This document shows positions 18,614 through 26,733 of a stretch of DNA of 64,000 bases, piece after piece. The translations under genes were made by a program, and so were the position numbers. Each line of letters opens with the position of its first letter. The first letter of the stretch is position 1. This DNA is from CBDBBY01 sp965203215 (GTDB lineage Bacteria; Pseudomonadota; Alphaproteobacteria; Rhodobacterales; Rhodobacteraceae): assembly GCA_965203215.1 (NCBI GenBank), contig CBDBBY010000001.1, positions 682,001 through 746,000 on the forward strand. The letters run 5' to 3'. Below the pieces are notes generated by a model. That model did no database searches, was not told the origin of the DNA, and saw only the letters and a program-made list of their open reading frames with translations.

Positions 18614-20113
18614 ATGGCGATCGAACCGAATTTCGAAGAATTCGCTGCAGGCTACGAAGCGAACAGGAATCAAATCGTCTACTCGAGATTGGCGTCTGAT
18701 CTGGACACGCCGGTCTCAATGATGCTCAAGCTGGCGAATGCAGGCGACTTCAGCTTCATGCTTGAGTCCGTCACCGGCGGCGAAGTCAGAGGACGCTATT
18801 CCATTGTCGGCATGGATCCCGATCTGATCTGGGAATGCAACGGCAAGACCGCCCGGATCGATCGAAATCCGCTCGACGGCAAAGACGAATGGCACGAAGA
18901 GCTTGGAACGCCATTTGAATCCTTGCGCCGACTGATCGAAAGCACGCGCATCGAACTCCCATCGGATCTGCCGTCTAGTTCCGCCGGCTTGTTCGGGTAT
19001 CTCGGATACGACATGGTGAGACTGGTCGAGCACCTTCCGGCCGTCAACGAGGATCGCATCGGGACTCCGGACGCGGTGCTCATCCGACCTTCACTCGTGA
19101 CCGTGCTCGACGGGATAAAGGGCGAAGCGACGATTGTATGCCCTGCATGGCTCGACAGCGGTTTGAATGCGCGCCAAGCATACGATGCCGCCTGCGCCCG
19201 CCTTGTCCGCGCAATGCGACGTCTGGACATGCTCCCGCCGCAGCAGGTGCGCGAGTTTGGCGAGGCGGTCGCGCCAACCCGTGCCGAAATCGGAATTTCC
19301 CGGTCGGACTACATCGCGCTTGTCAAAAAGGCAAAAGAATACATTCGCGACGGGGACATCTTCCAAGTCGTTCCCAGCCAAAGATGGAGGCAGGAGTTCC
19401 GCCTTCCGCCGTTTGCATTCTACCGAGCGCTTCGACGCACGAATCCATCTCCATTCATGTTCTTTTTCAATTTCGGAAGTTTCCAGGTCATCGGCGCGAG
19501 TCCCGAAATTCTGGTCCGGGTCTTCGGACGAGAGATCACAATTCGGCCGATCGCAGGCACGCGGCGCAGGGGCGCGACGCAAAAGGAGGACGAATCGCTG
19601 GCGGAGGAGCTTCTCGCCGACGAAAAGGAGCTCGCCGAGCATTTGATGCTTCTGGACCTCGGACGCAATGACGTCGGGCGCGTGTCGGAAATCGGTTCCG
19701 TACGCCCGAACGAACAATTCGTGATCGAGCGTTATTCGCATGTCATGCACATCGTCTCCAATGTCGTCGGAAAGTTGTCCGATGAACACGACGCATTGTC
19801 GGCATTGCTCGCCGGGCTTCCCGCCGGAACGGTTTCGGGGGCGCCCAAAGTTCGCGCGATGGAAATCATCGACGAACTTGAGCAGGAGAAACGCGGGATA
19901 TACGGCGGCGGCGTCGGATATTTTTCTTCGAACGGCGATATGGACATGTGCATAGCGTTGCGGACTGCCGTATTGAAAGACGGAATGCTTCATATTCAGG
20001 CGGGAGGCGGAATCGTGCACGATAGCGACCCGGAAGCGGAATGGCGAGAGTCGATCGACAAGTCCAACGCGCTAAGAAAGGCGGCGGCGGACGCCGGCAT
20101 GTTCGTAGGCTGA
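18614..20113 (+). CDS. trpE: Anthranilate synthase component I
   Basis: 499 residues; makes anthranilate from chorismate, using ammonia from TrpG. The N-terminal part has the tryptophan-binding LLES-like motif (FMLESVTGG near residue 55). The catalytic C-terminal half has FQVVPSQRW, IAGTRRRGA, LDLGRNDVGRV and GTVSGAPKVRAMEIIDELE. It starts 9 bases after ppiD and leads the trpE-G-D-C group. No leader peptide or attenuator is visible, as there is no space upstream. Confidence 0.96.
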   Translation: MAIEPNFEEFAAGYEANRNQIVYSRLASDLDTPVSMMLKLANAGDFSFMLESVTGGEVRGRYSIVGMDPDLIWECNGKTARIDRNPLDGKDEWHEELGTPFESLRRLIESTRIELPSDLPSSSAGLFGYLGYDMVRLVEHLPAVNEDRIGTPDAVLIRPSLVTVLDGIKGEATIVCPAWLDSGLNARQAYDAACARLVRAMRRLDMLPPQQVREFGEAVAPTRAEIGISRSDYIALVKKAKEYIRDGDIFQVVPSQRWRQEFRLPPFAFYRALRRTNPSPFMFFFNFGSFQVIGASPEILVRVFGREITIRPIAGTRRRGATQKEDESLAEELLADEKELAEHLMLLDLGRNDVGRVSEIGSVRPNEQFVIERYSHVMHIVSNVVGKLSDEHDALSALLAGLPAGTVSGAPKVRAMEIIDELEQEKRGIYGGGVGYFSSNGDMDMCIALRTAVLKDGMLHIQAGGGIVHDSDPEAEWRESIDKSNALRKAAADAGMFVG

Positions 20114-20186
20114 CCGTCCGGACCGCGAGCTGATCCGCGCGTGCTGCGCATCGTCCGGGCCGCAAACCATGGGAGACGGCGATTAA

Positions 20187-20777
20187 GTGCTGGTTCTGAT
20201 TGATAATTACGACAGCTTCACATTCAATCTCGCCCAATATCTCGGCGAATTGAAGGCTGATGTCTCGGTTCACCGGAACGATGCCCTCGCAGTCAGCGAC
20301 GTGGTTTCAATGAAGCCTGACGCGGTCGTCGTTTCGCCCGGTCCCTGCGGTCCGGAAAGAGCAGGGATTTGCCCGGAACTGACGCTTGAAGCTGCTCGGC
20401 TCGGAATCCCTTTGCTGGGCGTATGTTTGGGCCATCAGGTCATCGGCCATGTGTTCGGCGGAAGCGTCGTCCGGTGCCACGAAATCGTGCACGGCAAAAC
20501 AAACGCCATTCGCCACGTCGGAACCGGACTGTTCACCGCCCTTCCCGATCCGTTCACGGCCACAAGGTATCATTCGCTTGTAGTCGAGCGGAACAACCTT
20601 CCGGATGTGCTTGAAATCACCGCATGGACCGAAGACGGAACCATAATGGGCCTGCGGCACAAGGAACGCCCGATTCACGGCGTGCAATTTCACCCGGAAA
20701 GCATCGCTTCGGAATGCGGCCATGCGATATTGCAAGCCTTCCTGAACGCTGCAGAGGAGCACAAATGGACGACTTGA
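20187..20777 (+). CDS. trpG: Anthranilate synthase component II (glutamine amidotransferase)
   Basis: 196 residues with GTG start at 20187 (GGAGACGG upstream). Class I amidotransferase triad is visible: Cys in LLGVCLGHQVIG near residue 79, His and Glu in VQFHPESI near residue 170. SPGPCGPERAG is the oxyanion-loop region. It feeds ammonia to TrpE, and in other bacteria may also serve PabB. It overlaps trpD by 13 bases, indicating coupled translation. Confidence 0.96.
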   Translation: MLVLIDNYDSFTFNLAQYLGELKADVSVHRNDALAVSDVVSMKPDAVVVSPGPCGPERAGICPELTLEAARLGIPLLGVCLGHQVIGHVFGGSVVRCHEIVHGKTNAIRHVGTGLFTALPDPFTATRYHSLVVERNNLPDVLEITAWTEDGTIMGLRHKERPIHGVQFHPESIASECGHAILQAFLNAAEEHKWTT

Positions 20778-21781
20778 AAACATTCGTCGCTCTTGCTTGC
20801 GAGCGACCGCTCGATAGCGGTGAGGCGGAAGCGGCGTTCGCGACCATCATGGAAGGCAACGCAACGGACGCGCAGATCGGCGGTTTCCTAGCCGCCCTGC
20901 GCACGAGGGGCGAGACCGTCACCGAATACGCCGCGGCTGCCAAAGTCATGCGGTCGAAGTGCAGGCCGGTCAAGGCTCCCGAGGGAGCGATCGACATAGT
21001 CGGCACCGGCGGCGACGGCAAGGGAACGCTGAACATTTCCACGGCGACCGCAATCGCGGTCGCCGCCGCCGGAGTCCCTGTCGCCAAGCACGGAAACAGG
21101 AGCCTCTCGTCAAAGTCCGGCGCGGCGGACGTGCTTTCGAGGCTCGGCGTAAACGTGATGGCCGAGCCCGAGGTCGTCGAGAAAGCGATCGACGAAATCG
21201 GCATTGGCTTCATGATGGCTCCGGTCCATCATCCCGCCATGCGCCACGTCATGAAGGCCCGCACGGAACTCGGGACGAGAACAGTGTTCAACATTCTCGG
21301 GCCGCTGACGAACCCTGCCGGAGCGAAGATCTGCCTGATCGGCGCGTTTTCAAAACTCTTGATCCGGCCTATGGCCGAAACCTTCCGCGCTTTGGAGACA
21401 GCGCGAGCTTGGGTCGTGCACGGCCGCGACGGGACCGACGAGATATCGATTTGCGGACGGACGGACGTCGTTTCGCTCGAAATGGACGAAATCACCGAAT
21501 TCGATATCGGCCCGGAGGACGCGGGGCTGCCCCGTCATTCTGAGGCCTCCATCAAGGGCGGAACTCCGGAGGAGAACTGCGAAGCCCTGAAAGCGGTGCT
21601 CGCGGGAGAAAAGTCCGCCTACCGCGATGCCGTTCTGCTCAATTCTGCGGCAGCGCTGATGTTGGCGGGCGAAACGACCTCCTTGAAGGAAGGCGCAAAT
21701 CTGGCGATGGCCGCGCTCGACAGCGGAAGAGCGCGGGATCTGGCGGAGTCTCTCGCAAGAATAACGAATTCCGAGCCATGA
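20765..21781 (+). CDS. trpD: Anthranilate phosphoribosyltransferase
   Basis: Transfers the phosphoribosyl group of PRPP to anthranilate. The ATG at 20765 overlaps the end of trpG and gives 338 residues, the family length; the frame open back to 20624 is antisense of nothing and only shadows trpG. Signature loops: GTGGDGKGTLNISTATA for PRPP, KHGNRSLSSKSGAADVL, and RTVFNILGPLTNPA. Its stop overlaps trpC by ATGA. Confidence 0.96.
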   Translation: MDDLKTFVALACERPLDSGEAEAAFATIMEGNATDAQIGGFLAALRTRGETVTEYAAAAKVMRSKCRPVKAPEGAIDIVGTGGDGKGTLNISTATAIAVAAAGVPVAKHGNRSLSSKSGAADVLSRLGVNVMAEPEVVEKAIDEIGIGFMMAPVHHPAMRHVMKARTELGTRTVFNILGPLTNPAGAKICLIGAFSKLLIRPMAETFRALETARAWVVHGRDGTDEISICGRTDVVSLEMDEITEFDIGPEDAGLPRHSEASIKGGTPEENCEALKAVLAGEKSAYRDAVLLNSAAALMLAGETTSLKEGANLAMAALDSGRARDLAESLARITNSEP

Positions 21782-22587
21782 CGATCCTTGAACGAATCGC
21801 CGAATACAAATGCGACGAGATCGCATCGCTCAAAAGATCCCGGCCGCTGGATTCCGTCGAGCGCGAGGCGAAAGCGATGCCATCGCCGAGAGGATTTGCG
21901 AAATCGTTGCGGGCCGCAGCGGACCGCGGATTCGGAATCATCGCCGAGATAAAGCGTGCAAGCCCTTCGAAAGGGCTGATCAGAAAGGATTTCGATCCCG
22001 AGAAGATTGCGAGAGCCTACGAGGGCGGAGGAGCCGCATGCATTTCAGTGCTTACCGACGGGCCCAGCTTCCAAGGTTCAAGCGAGCATTTGAAGACAGC
22101 TGCGAATTCGGTTTCCATTCCGATCATCCGCAAGGATTTCATGCTTGATCCGTATCAAGTTCCGGAGTCGCGCGCCATGGGCGCGGACTGCGTACTCATT
22201 ATCATGGCGATGGTGAGTGACCAGCAGGTGCTTGAGATCAAGGAAGCTTCCGAAGCATGGGACATGGACGCGCTCATCGAAGTTCATGACGAAACCGAGC
22301 TTGACCGCGCCTGCGAACTTGGCGCTCTTTTGATCGGGATCAACAACCGGAACCTGAAAACATTCAACGTTTCGCTGGAAACCACCAAGAGCCTGGCGCC
22401 GAAAGTTCCGAAGGATTGCGAGGTCGTTGCGGAATCGGGACTGGCATCCGCCGCCGACCTGCGCGATCTGGCGGAGCACGGCGTCCGCCGATTCCTGATC
22501 GGTGAAAGCCTGATGCGCTGCCAAAGCATCGAGCCGGCATTGAGGTCGCTAGTCGAGGCGGAACGCGCCGAGCCGAGGGTCGCGTGA
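21778..22587 (+). CDS. trpC: Indole-3-glycerol phosphate synthase
   Basis: 269-residue TIM barrel that closes the indole ring. Conserved blocks are IIAEIKRASPSKG with the catalytic Lys and substrate-binding Ser, IRKDFMLDPYQVPESRAMGAD, LIGINNRNL and ESGLASAADL. It overlaps trpD upstream and moaC downstream by 4 bases each. A trpF domain is not fused here and trpF, trpB and trpA are not in the window. Confidence 0.96.
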   Translation: MTILERIAEYKCDEIASLKRSRPLDSVEREAKAMPSPRGFAKSLRAAADRGFGIIAEIKRASPSKGLIRKDFDPEKIARAYEGGGAACISVLTDGPSFQGSSEHLKTAANSVSIPIIRKDFMLDPYQVPESRAMGADCVLIIMAMVSDQQVLEIKEASEAWDMDALIEVHDETELDRACELGALLIGINNRNLKTFNVSLETTKSLAPKVPKDCEVVAESGLASAADLRDLAEHGVRRFLIGESLMRCQSIEPALRSLVEAERAEPRVA

Positions 22588-23063
22588 GCGGATTTACGCA
22601 TTTCGACGATCGCGGGCGGTCGCGGATGGTGGATGTTTCCGACAAGCCCGAAACCCGCAGGACCGCCAAGGCGCGATGCGCCGTGACGATGGCCGGACCC
22701 ACCCTTGAGTTGGTCCAACTTAGGCGGTCAGGAAAGGGCGACGTCATTGAGGTCGCGCGCTTGGCCGGCATCATGGGAGCGAAGCGAACAGCCGAATTGA
22801 TTCCGCTTTGCCATCCCTTGCCGATCACCAGCGTTGAAATTGAATTCGAGGCAGCCGAGGAGCCCACGCGCATCGAAATTGAATCTTCGGTCTCCACCAC
22901 GGCCAGAACCGGCGTCGAAATGGAAGCGATGACTGCCGTGACCGTTGCCGCGTTGACAATTTACGACATGGTTAAGTCGGTCGACCGAGCCGTGGAAATC
23001 AAGGATGTCAGATTGGTTTTCAAGGACGGCGGGAAATCGGGCCGTTTCACGGGCAGGAGATGA
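22584..23063 (+). CDS. moaC: Cyclic pyranopterin monophosphate synthase
   Basis: 159 residues; second step of molybdenum cofactor synthesis, from the MoaA product to cyclic pyranopterin phosphate. GTG start overlapping the trpC stop. Signatures: MVDVSDKPETRRTAKA near the N-terminus, AKRTAELIPLCHPLPIT in the middle, and TGVEMEAMTAVTVAALTIYDM and DMVKSVDRAVEI near the end. The first Asp/Lys active-site residues look intact. Followed by moeA with a 4-base overlap. Confidence 0.96.
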   Translation: MSGFTHFDDRGRSRMVDVSDKPETRRTAKARCAVTMAGPTLELVQLRRSGKGDVIEVARLAGIMGAKRTAELIPLCHPLPITSVEIEFEAAEEPTRIEIESSVSTTARTGVEMEAMTAVTVAALTIYDMVKSVDRAVEIKDVRLVFKDGGKSGRFTGRR

Positions 23064-24247
23064 TTTCGGTCGCCGAAGCGCTGGACAGCGTTTTGAATCT
23101 CGTCAGGCCCGTCGGCTGCGAATCTGTCCCGCTCGCCGAAGCTGCAGGGCGCATCCTTGCCGAACATGTCGTCGCCGAACGGGATCAGCCGCCGTTCAAT
23201 GCATCTTCAATGGACGGCTACGCGCTGCGCTCCGAGGATCTTGAAACGCGCGATCAATTCGAAATCATCGGCGAATCGCCCGCCGGACGATCATTCGAAG
23301 GTGAAGTGGCATCCGGTCAAACCGTCAGGATATTCACCGGCGGCAGAATGCCGAAGGGCAGCGACAGAGTCATCATCCAAGAGGACGTGCACCGCGAAGG
23401 CAAACGGATTCGAATCAAGAGCGAATGCAGTCAGGATGCACACGTAAGGCATGCCGGCGGAGATTTCCGACGAGGAGACCGCTTGGAAGCGCCAACGAAG
23501 CTAACGCCTGCCCGGCTCGCGCTAGCGGCTTCAATGAATGCGAACAGGATCGTCGTCAGAAAGCGCCCTATCATTGCCTTCATACCCAACGGCGACGAAT
23601 TGGCGATGCCGGGCGAAAGATTGAATGCCGACCAAGTTGTGGCCTCGAACGCCTTCGGCCTTCGGGCGATCCTTGAAGACGCCGGCGCTCGCTTCAGATC
23701 TTTGCCGATCGCTCGGGACAGCTTCGCATCGCTGTCAACGGCATTCGAGTTCGCCGAAGGCGCCGATCTGATCGTGACTTCGGGCGGCGCCTCTGTCGGC
23801 GAATACGATCTTGTCCGGCAAACAGCCGGAAAGCTCGGAATGCGAACTGAGTTCTACAAGGTCGCGATGCGGCCCGGCAAACCATTGATGGCCGGTCGCC
23901 TCAACGGGACGCCGATCATCGGCCTCCCGGGAAATCCTGTCTCGTCGCTGGTGTGCGGGTATGTGTTTCTCGTTCCGGCGATCAGGGCAATGCTCGGCCT
24001 GCCCTCCGGCCCCCTGCCCCGCAGCAGCGGAATCTTGTCTTCCCCGATCGGCCCGAACGGACCCAGAGAGCATTACATGCGTGCCAAACTGTCCATCCGG
24101 GACGAAGCGAATGTGCTGCACGTGTTTGAAAAGCAGGACAGTTCTCTGATCAGCGTACTGGCCGAAGCCAATGCGCTCGCAGTCCGCCCGCCCAACCAAG
24201 GTCCGCTATCCGCAGGAGATCCGATGGCCTACATTCCTTTGAATTAG
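23060..24247 (+). CDS. moeA: Molybdopterin molybdenumtransferase
   Basis: 395 residues; inserts molybdate into adenylated molybdopterin at the end of cofactor synthesis. Motifs: QPPFNASSMDGYALRS near residue 46, IFTGGRMPKGSDRVI, VTSGGASVGEYDLVRQ, MRPGKPLMAG and GLPGNPVSSLVC, typical of MoeA domains. It ends 98 bases before lexA. The trp-moaC-moeA-lexA order is widely kept in alphaproteobacteria. Confidence 0.95.
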   Translation: MISVAEALDSVLNLVRPVGCESVPLAEAAGRILAEHVVAERDQPPFNASSMDGYALRSEDLETRDQFEIIGESPAGRSFEGEVASGQTVRIFTGGRMPKGSDRVIIQEDVHREGKRIRIKSECSQDAHVRHAGGDFRRGDRLEAPTKLTPARLALAASMNANRIVVRKRPIIAFIPNGDELAMPGERLNADQVVASNAFGLRAILEDAGARFRSLPIARDSFASLSTAFEFAEGADLIVTSGGASVGEYDLVRQTAGKLGMRTEFYKVAMRPGKPLMAGRLNGTPIIGLPGNPVSSLVCGYVFLVPAIRAMLGLPSGPLPRSSGILSSPIGPNGPREHYMRAKLSIRDEANVLHVFEKQDSSLISVLAEANALAVRPPNQGPLSAGDPMAYIPLN

Positions 24248-24251
24248 CGGA

Positions 24252-24280
24252 TTGACACAAATCACGAACAGCTGTAGAAC
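24252..24280 (+). promoter_or_regulatory. lexA promoter with overlapping SOS box
   Basis: TTGACA at 24252-24257 and TAGAAC at 24275-24280, spaced by 17 bases, form a good promoter. GAAC at 24266-24269, seven bases, and GAAC at 24277-24280 make the direct-repeat GAAC-N7-GAAC operator known for alphaproteobacterial LexA. The operator covers the -10 box, so LexA would block its own promoter until DNA damage. Confidence 0.82.
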
Positions 24281-24345
24281 AGGTTTCGACGATGTGGCAG
24301 CCATTGCTCTGAGTCTGGACTGGGATCAATTGACGGAGATACAAA

Positions 24346-25002
24346 ATGCTTACTAAACAACAACTTAAGTTGCTAACATTGATCCGGGACCGACTTGCTG
24401 TCGACGGAGTCTCGCCATCTTACGACGAGATGAAGGACGCTTTGAACTTGAAGTCCAAGTCGGGAATACACAGATTGATTTGCGCACTAGAGGAAAGAGG
24501 CTATTTGCGCAGATTGCCCAATCGCGCGCGAGCTCTAGAGATTCTCAAGTTTCCCGACCAGAAATCGCCCCCGGTATTCAAGGAATTCATTTACAGAGCG
24601 GCTGAAGCCGTGTCTGAATTGGTCGAAATTCCGGTAATGGGGAAGATCGCCGCAGGCACGCCGATCGAGGCAATCAGCCACAAGGAATCCACATTGGCGT
24701 TGCCGCCCGACACGTTTGGTAGAAACGGCGAACATTTCGCGCTCAAAGTTTCCGGCGATTCAATGATCGAAGCGGGAATTCACGACGAAGACACGGTCGT
24801 AATTCGCAGACAGCCCAGCGCGGAAAATGGCGACATCGTGGTTGCGTTCGTCAAAGGCGAAGACGTCACTTTGAAGAAGTTCCAGCGAAAAGGAACGTCC
24901 ATCGCGCTCGTTCCCGCCAACAAGAGTCATGAGACGCGGGTCTACAGCCAAGAGAACGTCGAGGTTCAGGGAAAGCTTGTTGGCCTTCTCAGGCGATATT
25001 GA
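24346..25002 (+). CDS. lexA: LexA repressor
   Basis: 218 residues. The N-terminal winged helix begins MLTKQQLKLLTLIRDRL and includes the recognition helix region KSKSGIHRLICALEERGYL. The C-terminal S24 peptidase domain has the self-cleavage Ala-Gly in IAAGTPIEA near residue 106, the catalytic Ser in KVSGDSMIEAG near 138, and the catalytic Lys in DVTLKKFQRKG near 178. RecA filaments trigger cleavage and derepress SOS genes. It is driven by its own SOS-box promoter just upstream rather than by read-through from moeA alone. Confidence 0.96.
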   Translation: MLTKQQLKLLTLIRDRLAVDGVSPSYDEMKDALNLKSKSGIHRLICALEERGYLRRLPNRARALEILKFPDQKSPPVFKEFIYRAAEAVSELVEIPVMGKIAAGTPIEAISHKESTLALPPDTFGRNGEHFALKVSGDSMIEAGIHDEDTVVIRRQPSAENGDIVVAFVKGEDVTLKKFQRKGTSIALVPANKSHETRVYSQENVEVQGKLVGLLRRY

Positions 25003-25034
25003 TTTGCTTTTGCGTTGATCCTCAACGAATGAGT

Positions 25035-25090
25035 GCCGAGCATCCAACCGCGAGTTGCTCGGCAGAAACCGAGGATCCGCAGGATCCTCG
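25035..25090 (+). promoter_or_regulatory. Two tandem strong hairpins between lexA and gltX
   Basis: GCCGAGCA (25035-25042) pairs with TGCTCGGC (25056-25063), and CGAGGATCC (25070-25078) pairs with GGATCCTCG (25082-25090) over a 3-base loop. Neither is followed by a U run. They lie in the 160-base spacer where comEC is often found. They could end the lexA message, form part of a gltX leader, or mark a deletion scar. Confidence 0.55.
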
Positions 25091-25162
25091 CGGAATGTTG
25101 ACGTAAAGCTCTTCAGCCAGACGGATTTACGGTTTGTTTTAACTTCGATTGAATTGCGGCCG

Positions 25163-26572
25163 ATGAATAATTCACCAGTCATTACGCGCTTTGCGCCCTC
25201 ACCGACAGGATTCTTGCACATCGGCGGCGCGCGAACTGCGCTTTTCAATTGGCTTTTCGCCAAAGCCAGTCAAGGCAAGTTTCTGCTGCGCATCGAAGAC
25301 ACCGACCGCGAAAGGTCGACCGAAGAGGCCGAGGCTGCAATCATTGAGGGGCTGCAGTGGCTTGGACTGGACTGGGATGGCGATGCCATGAGCCAGCATT
25401 CAAGACAACGCCGACATATCGAGGCCGCTCGTGAGTTGCTGAAACTCGGCGCAGCCTACAAATGCTATTCCACCCCTGCGGAAATCGAAAACGCCAAGAA
25501 GGAAGCAAAGGAAGCCGGCTGCCCCACGCTGTTCCAAAGTCCGTGGAGAAACGCCGGCACTGCGGCCGCACCCGACGCGCCGTTCACAATACGGCTGAAA
25601 ACCCCTGTCGAAGGCCAAACGGAAATCCGTGATTCGGTCTACGGGAAACTGTCTTGGAAGAATGAAACAATCGAAGATCTGGTCATTCTTCGGTCGGATG
25701 GAAGCCCAACTTACAATCTGGCGGTCGTTGTCGACGACCATGACATGGGCATAACGCATGTAATCAGAGGCGACGATCATCTTGCCAATTCACCGAAGCA
25801 GCATTTGATATACAAATCGTTCGGGTGGAAAACGCCGGAATTCGCCCATGTCCCGTTGATTTACGGCGAAGACGGCAAAAAGCTATCGAAGCGAGGCGGG
25901 GCCGTCGGAGTCGAATATTACCGCGCCGCCGGAATCATTCCGGAAGCGATGAGAAACTACCTTTGCCGACTCGGATGGAGCCACGGAGACAAGGATTTTT
26001 TTGCAACTGAGCAGGCAATCGACTGGTTTTCTTTGGAAGACTTGAGAAAATCACCTGCACGGCTTGATTCAAAGAAGATGATGAATGTCTGCGGCAGGCA
26101 CATCGCCGTTGCGGATGACTCGACATTGCTCACTCAGCTAAATGTTTACCTGAAGGCCAACGACAGACAACCCGTTCCGGAACCACTAGAACCGCAACTC
26201 AGGGCGGCAATGCCGTTCCTCAAGCAACGAGCAAGGTCGTTGGCGCAAATTGCCGATAATGCGCATTTTCTGTTGGGCGACGCGCCGTTCGTCCCTGCCG
26301 ATGAGATCGCAGAATTGTTCGACAAAGATTCAATCTGCCTCTTGCGCGAGTTCAAAAACAGAGCGGCAAGCGCTGAATGGAGCCGAGACAGCTTGCAACA
26401 TATTGCAAGCGAACTCGCATCTGAAAAGGACTTGAAATTAGGGCCAGTCACAAAACCCATCCGCCTTGCGCTTACTGGACGCTCCGCATCGCCAAGCGTA
26501 TTCGATATAATGGAAGTTATTGGACGTTCCGAAACGCTGACTCGATTTAAACGCGTCCTTCAGAATGCCTGA
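25163..26572 (+). CDS. gltX: Glutamyl-tRNA synthetase
   Basis: 469 residues from ATG 25163 (the frame open back to 25055 runs through the hairpins). Class I signatures: RFAPSPTGFLHIGGARTAL with HIGG-type HIGH box, and DGKKLSKRGGAVG with the KLSKR motif. The C-terminal helical anticodon-binding part is full length. It charges tRNA-Glu, and in organisms lacking GlnRS also tRNA-Gln for later amidation. The gene normally lies next to gltA; here a dead helicase locus separates them. Confidence 0.96.
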   Translation: MNNSPVITRFAPSPTGFLHIGGARTALFNWLFAKASQGKFLLRIEDTDRERSTEEAEAAIIEGLQWLGLDWDGDAMSQHSRQRRHIEAARELLKLGAAYKCYSTPAEIENAKKEAKEAGCPTLFQSPWRNAGTAAAPDAPFTIRLKTPVEGQTEIRDSVYGKLSWKNETIEDLVILRSDGSPTYNLAVVVDDHDMGITHVIRGDDHLANSPKQHLIYKSFGWKTPEFAHVPLIYGEDGKKLSKRGGAVGVEYYRAAGIIPEAMRNYLCRLGWSHGDKDFFATEQAIDWFSLEDLRKSPARLDSKKMMNVCGRHIAVADDSTLLTQLNVYLKANDRQPVPEPLEPQLRAAMPFLKQRARSLAQIADNAHFLLGDAPFVPADEIAELFDKDSICLLREFKNRAASAEWSRDSLQHIASELASEKDLKLGPVTKPIRLALTGRSASPSVFDIMEVIGRSETLTRFKRVLQNA

Positions 26573-26668
26573 CTTCCTCAAATCAAGCGTTCAGAAATGG
26601 GCAACTCACCTCATTATGAATCGAACAATCGGCTCCCGCCGATTTCAAACTTATCGGAGAGGCAATTT

Positions 26669-26719
26669 ATGAGCATCGCCCGAATAGAAATTGAAAACTT
26701 TCTTTGGTCAGTGACCTGA
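26669..26719 (+). pseudogene. Possible stub of an OLD-family ATP-dependent nuclease N-terminus
   Basis: ATG at 26669 is preceded by GGAGAG (26656-26661). The first 10 codons read MSIARIEIENF, the usual opening of OLD/RecF-type ATPases, then sequence turns to LWSVT and stop. Everything after the first beta strand appears deleted, joining directly to the region before a UvrD-type helicase. OLD nuclease and UvrD-type helicase are a recognised pair (class 2 OLD, Gabija GajA/GajB). Ten residues are weak evidence, so the identity is an inference strengthened by the neighbour. Confidence 0.4.
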
Positions 26720-26733
26720 AAGAGCTCTACCAC

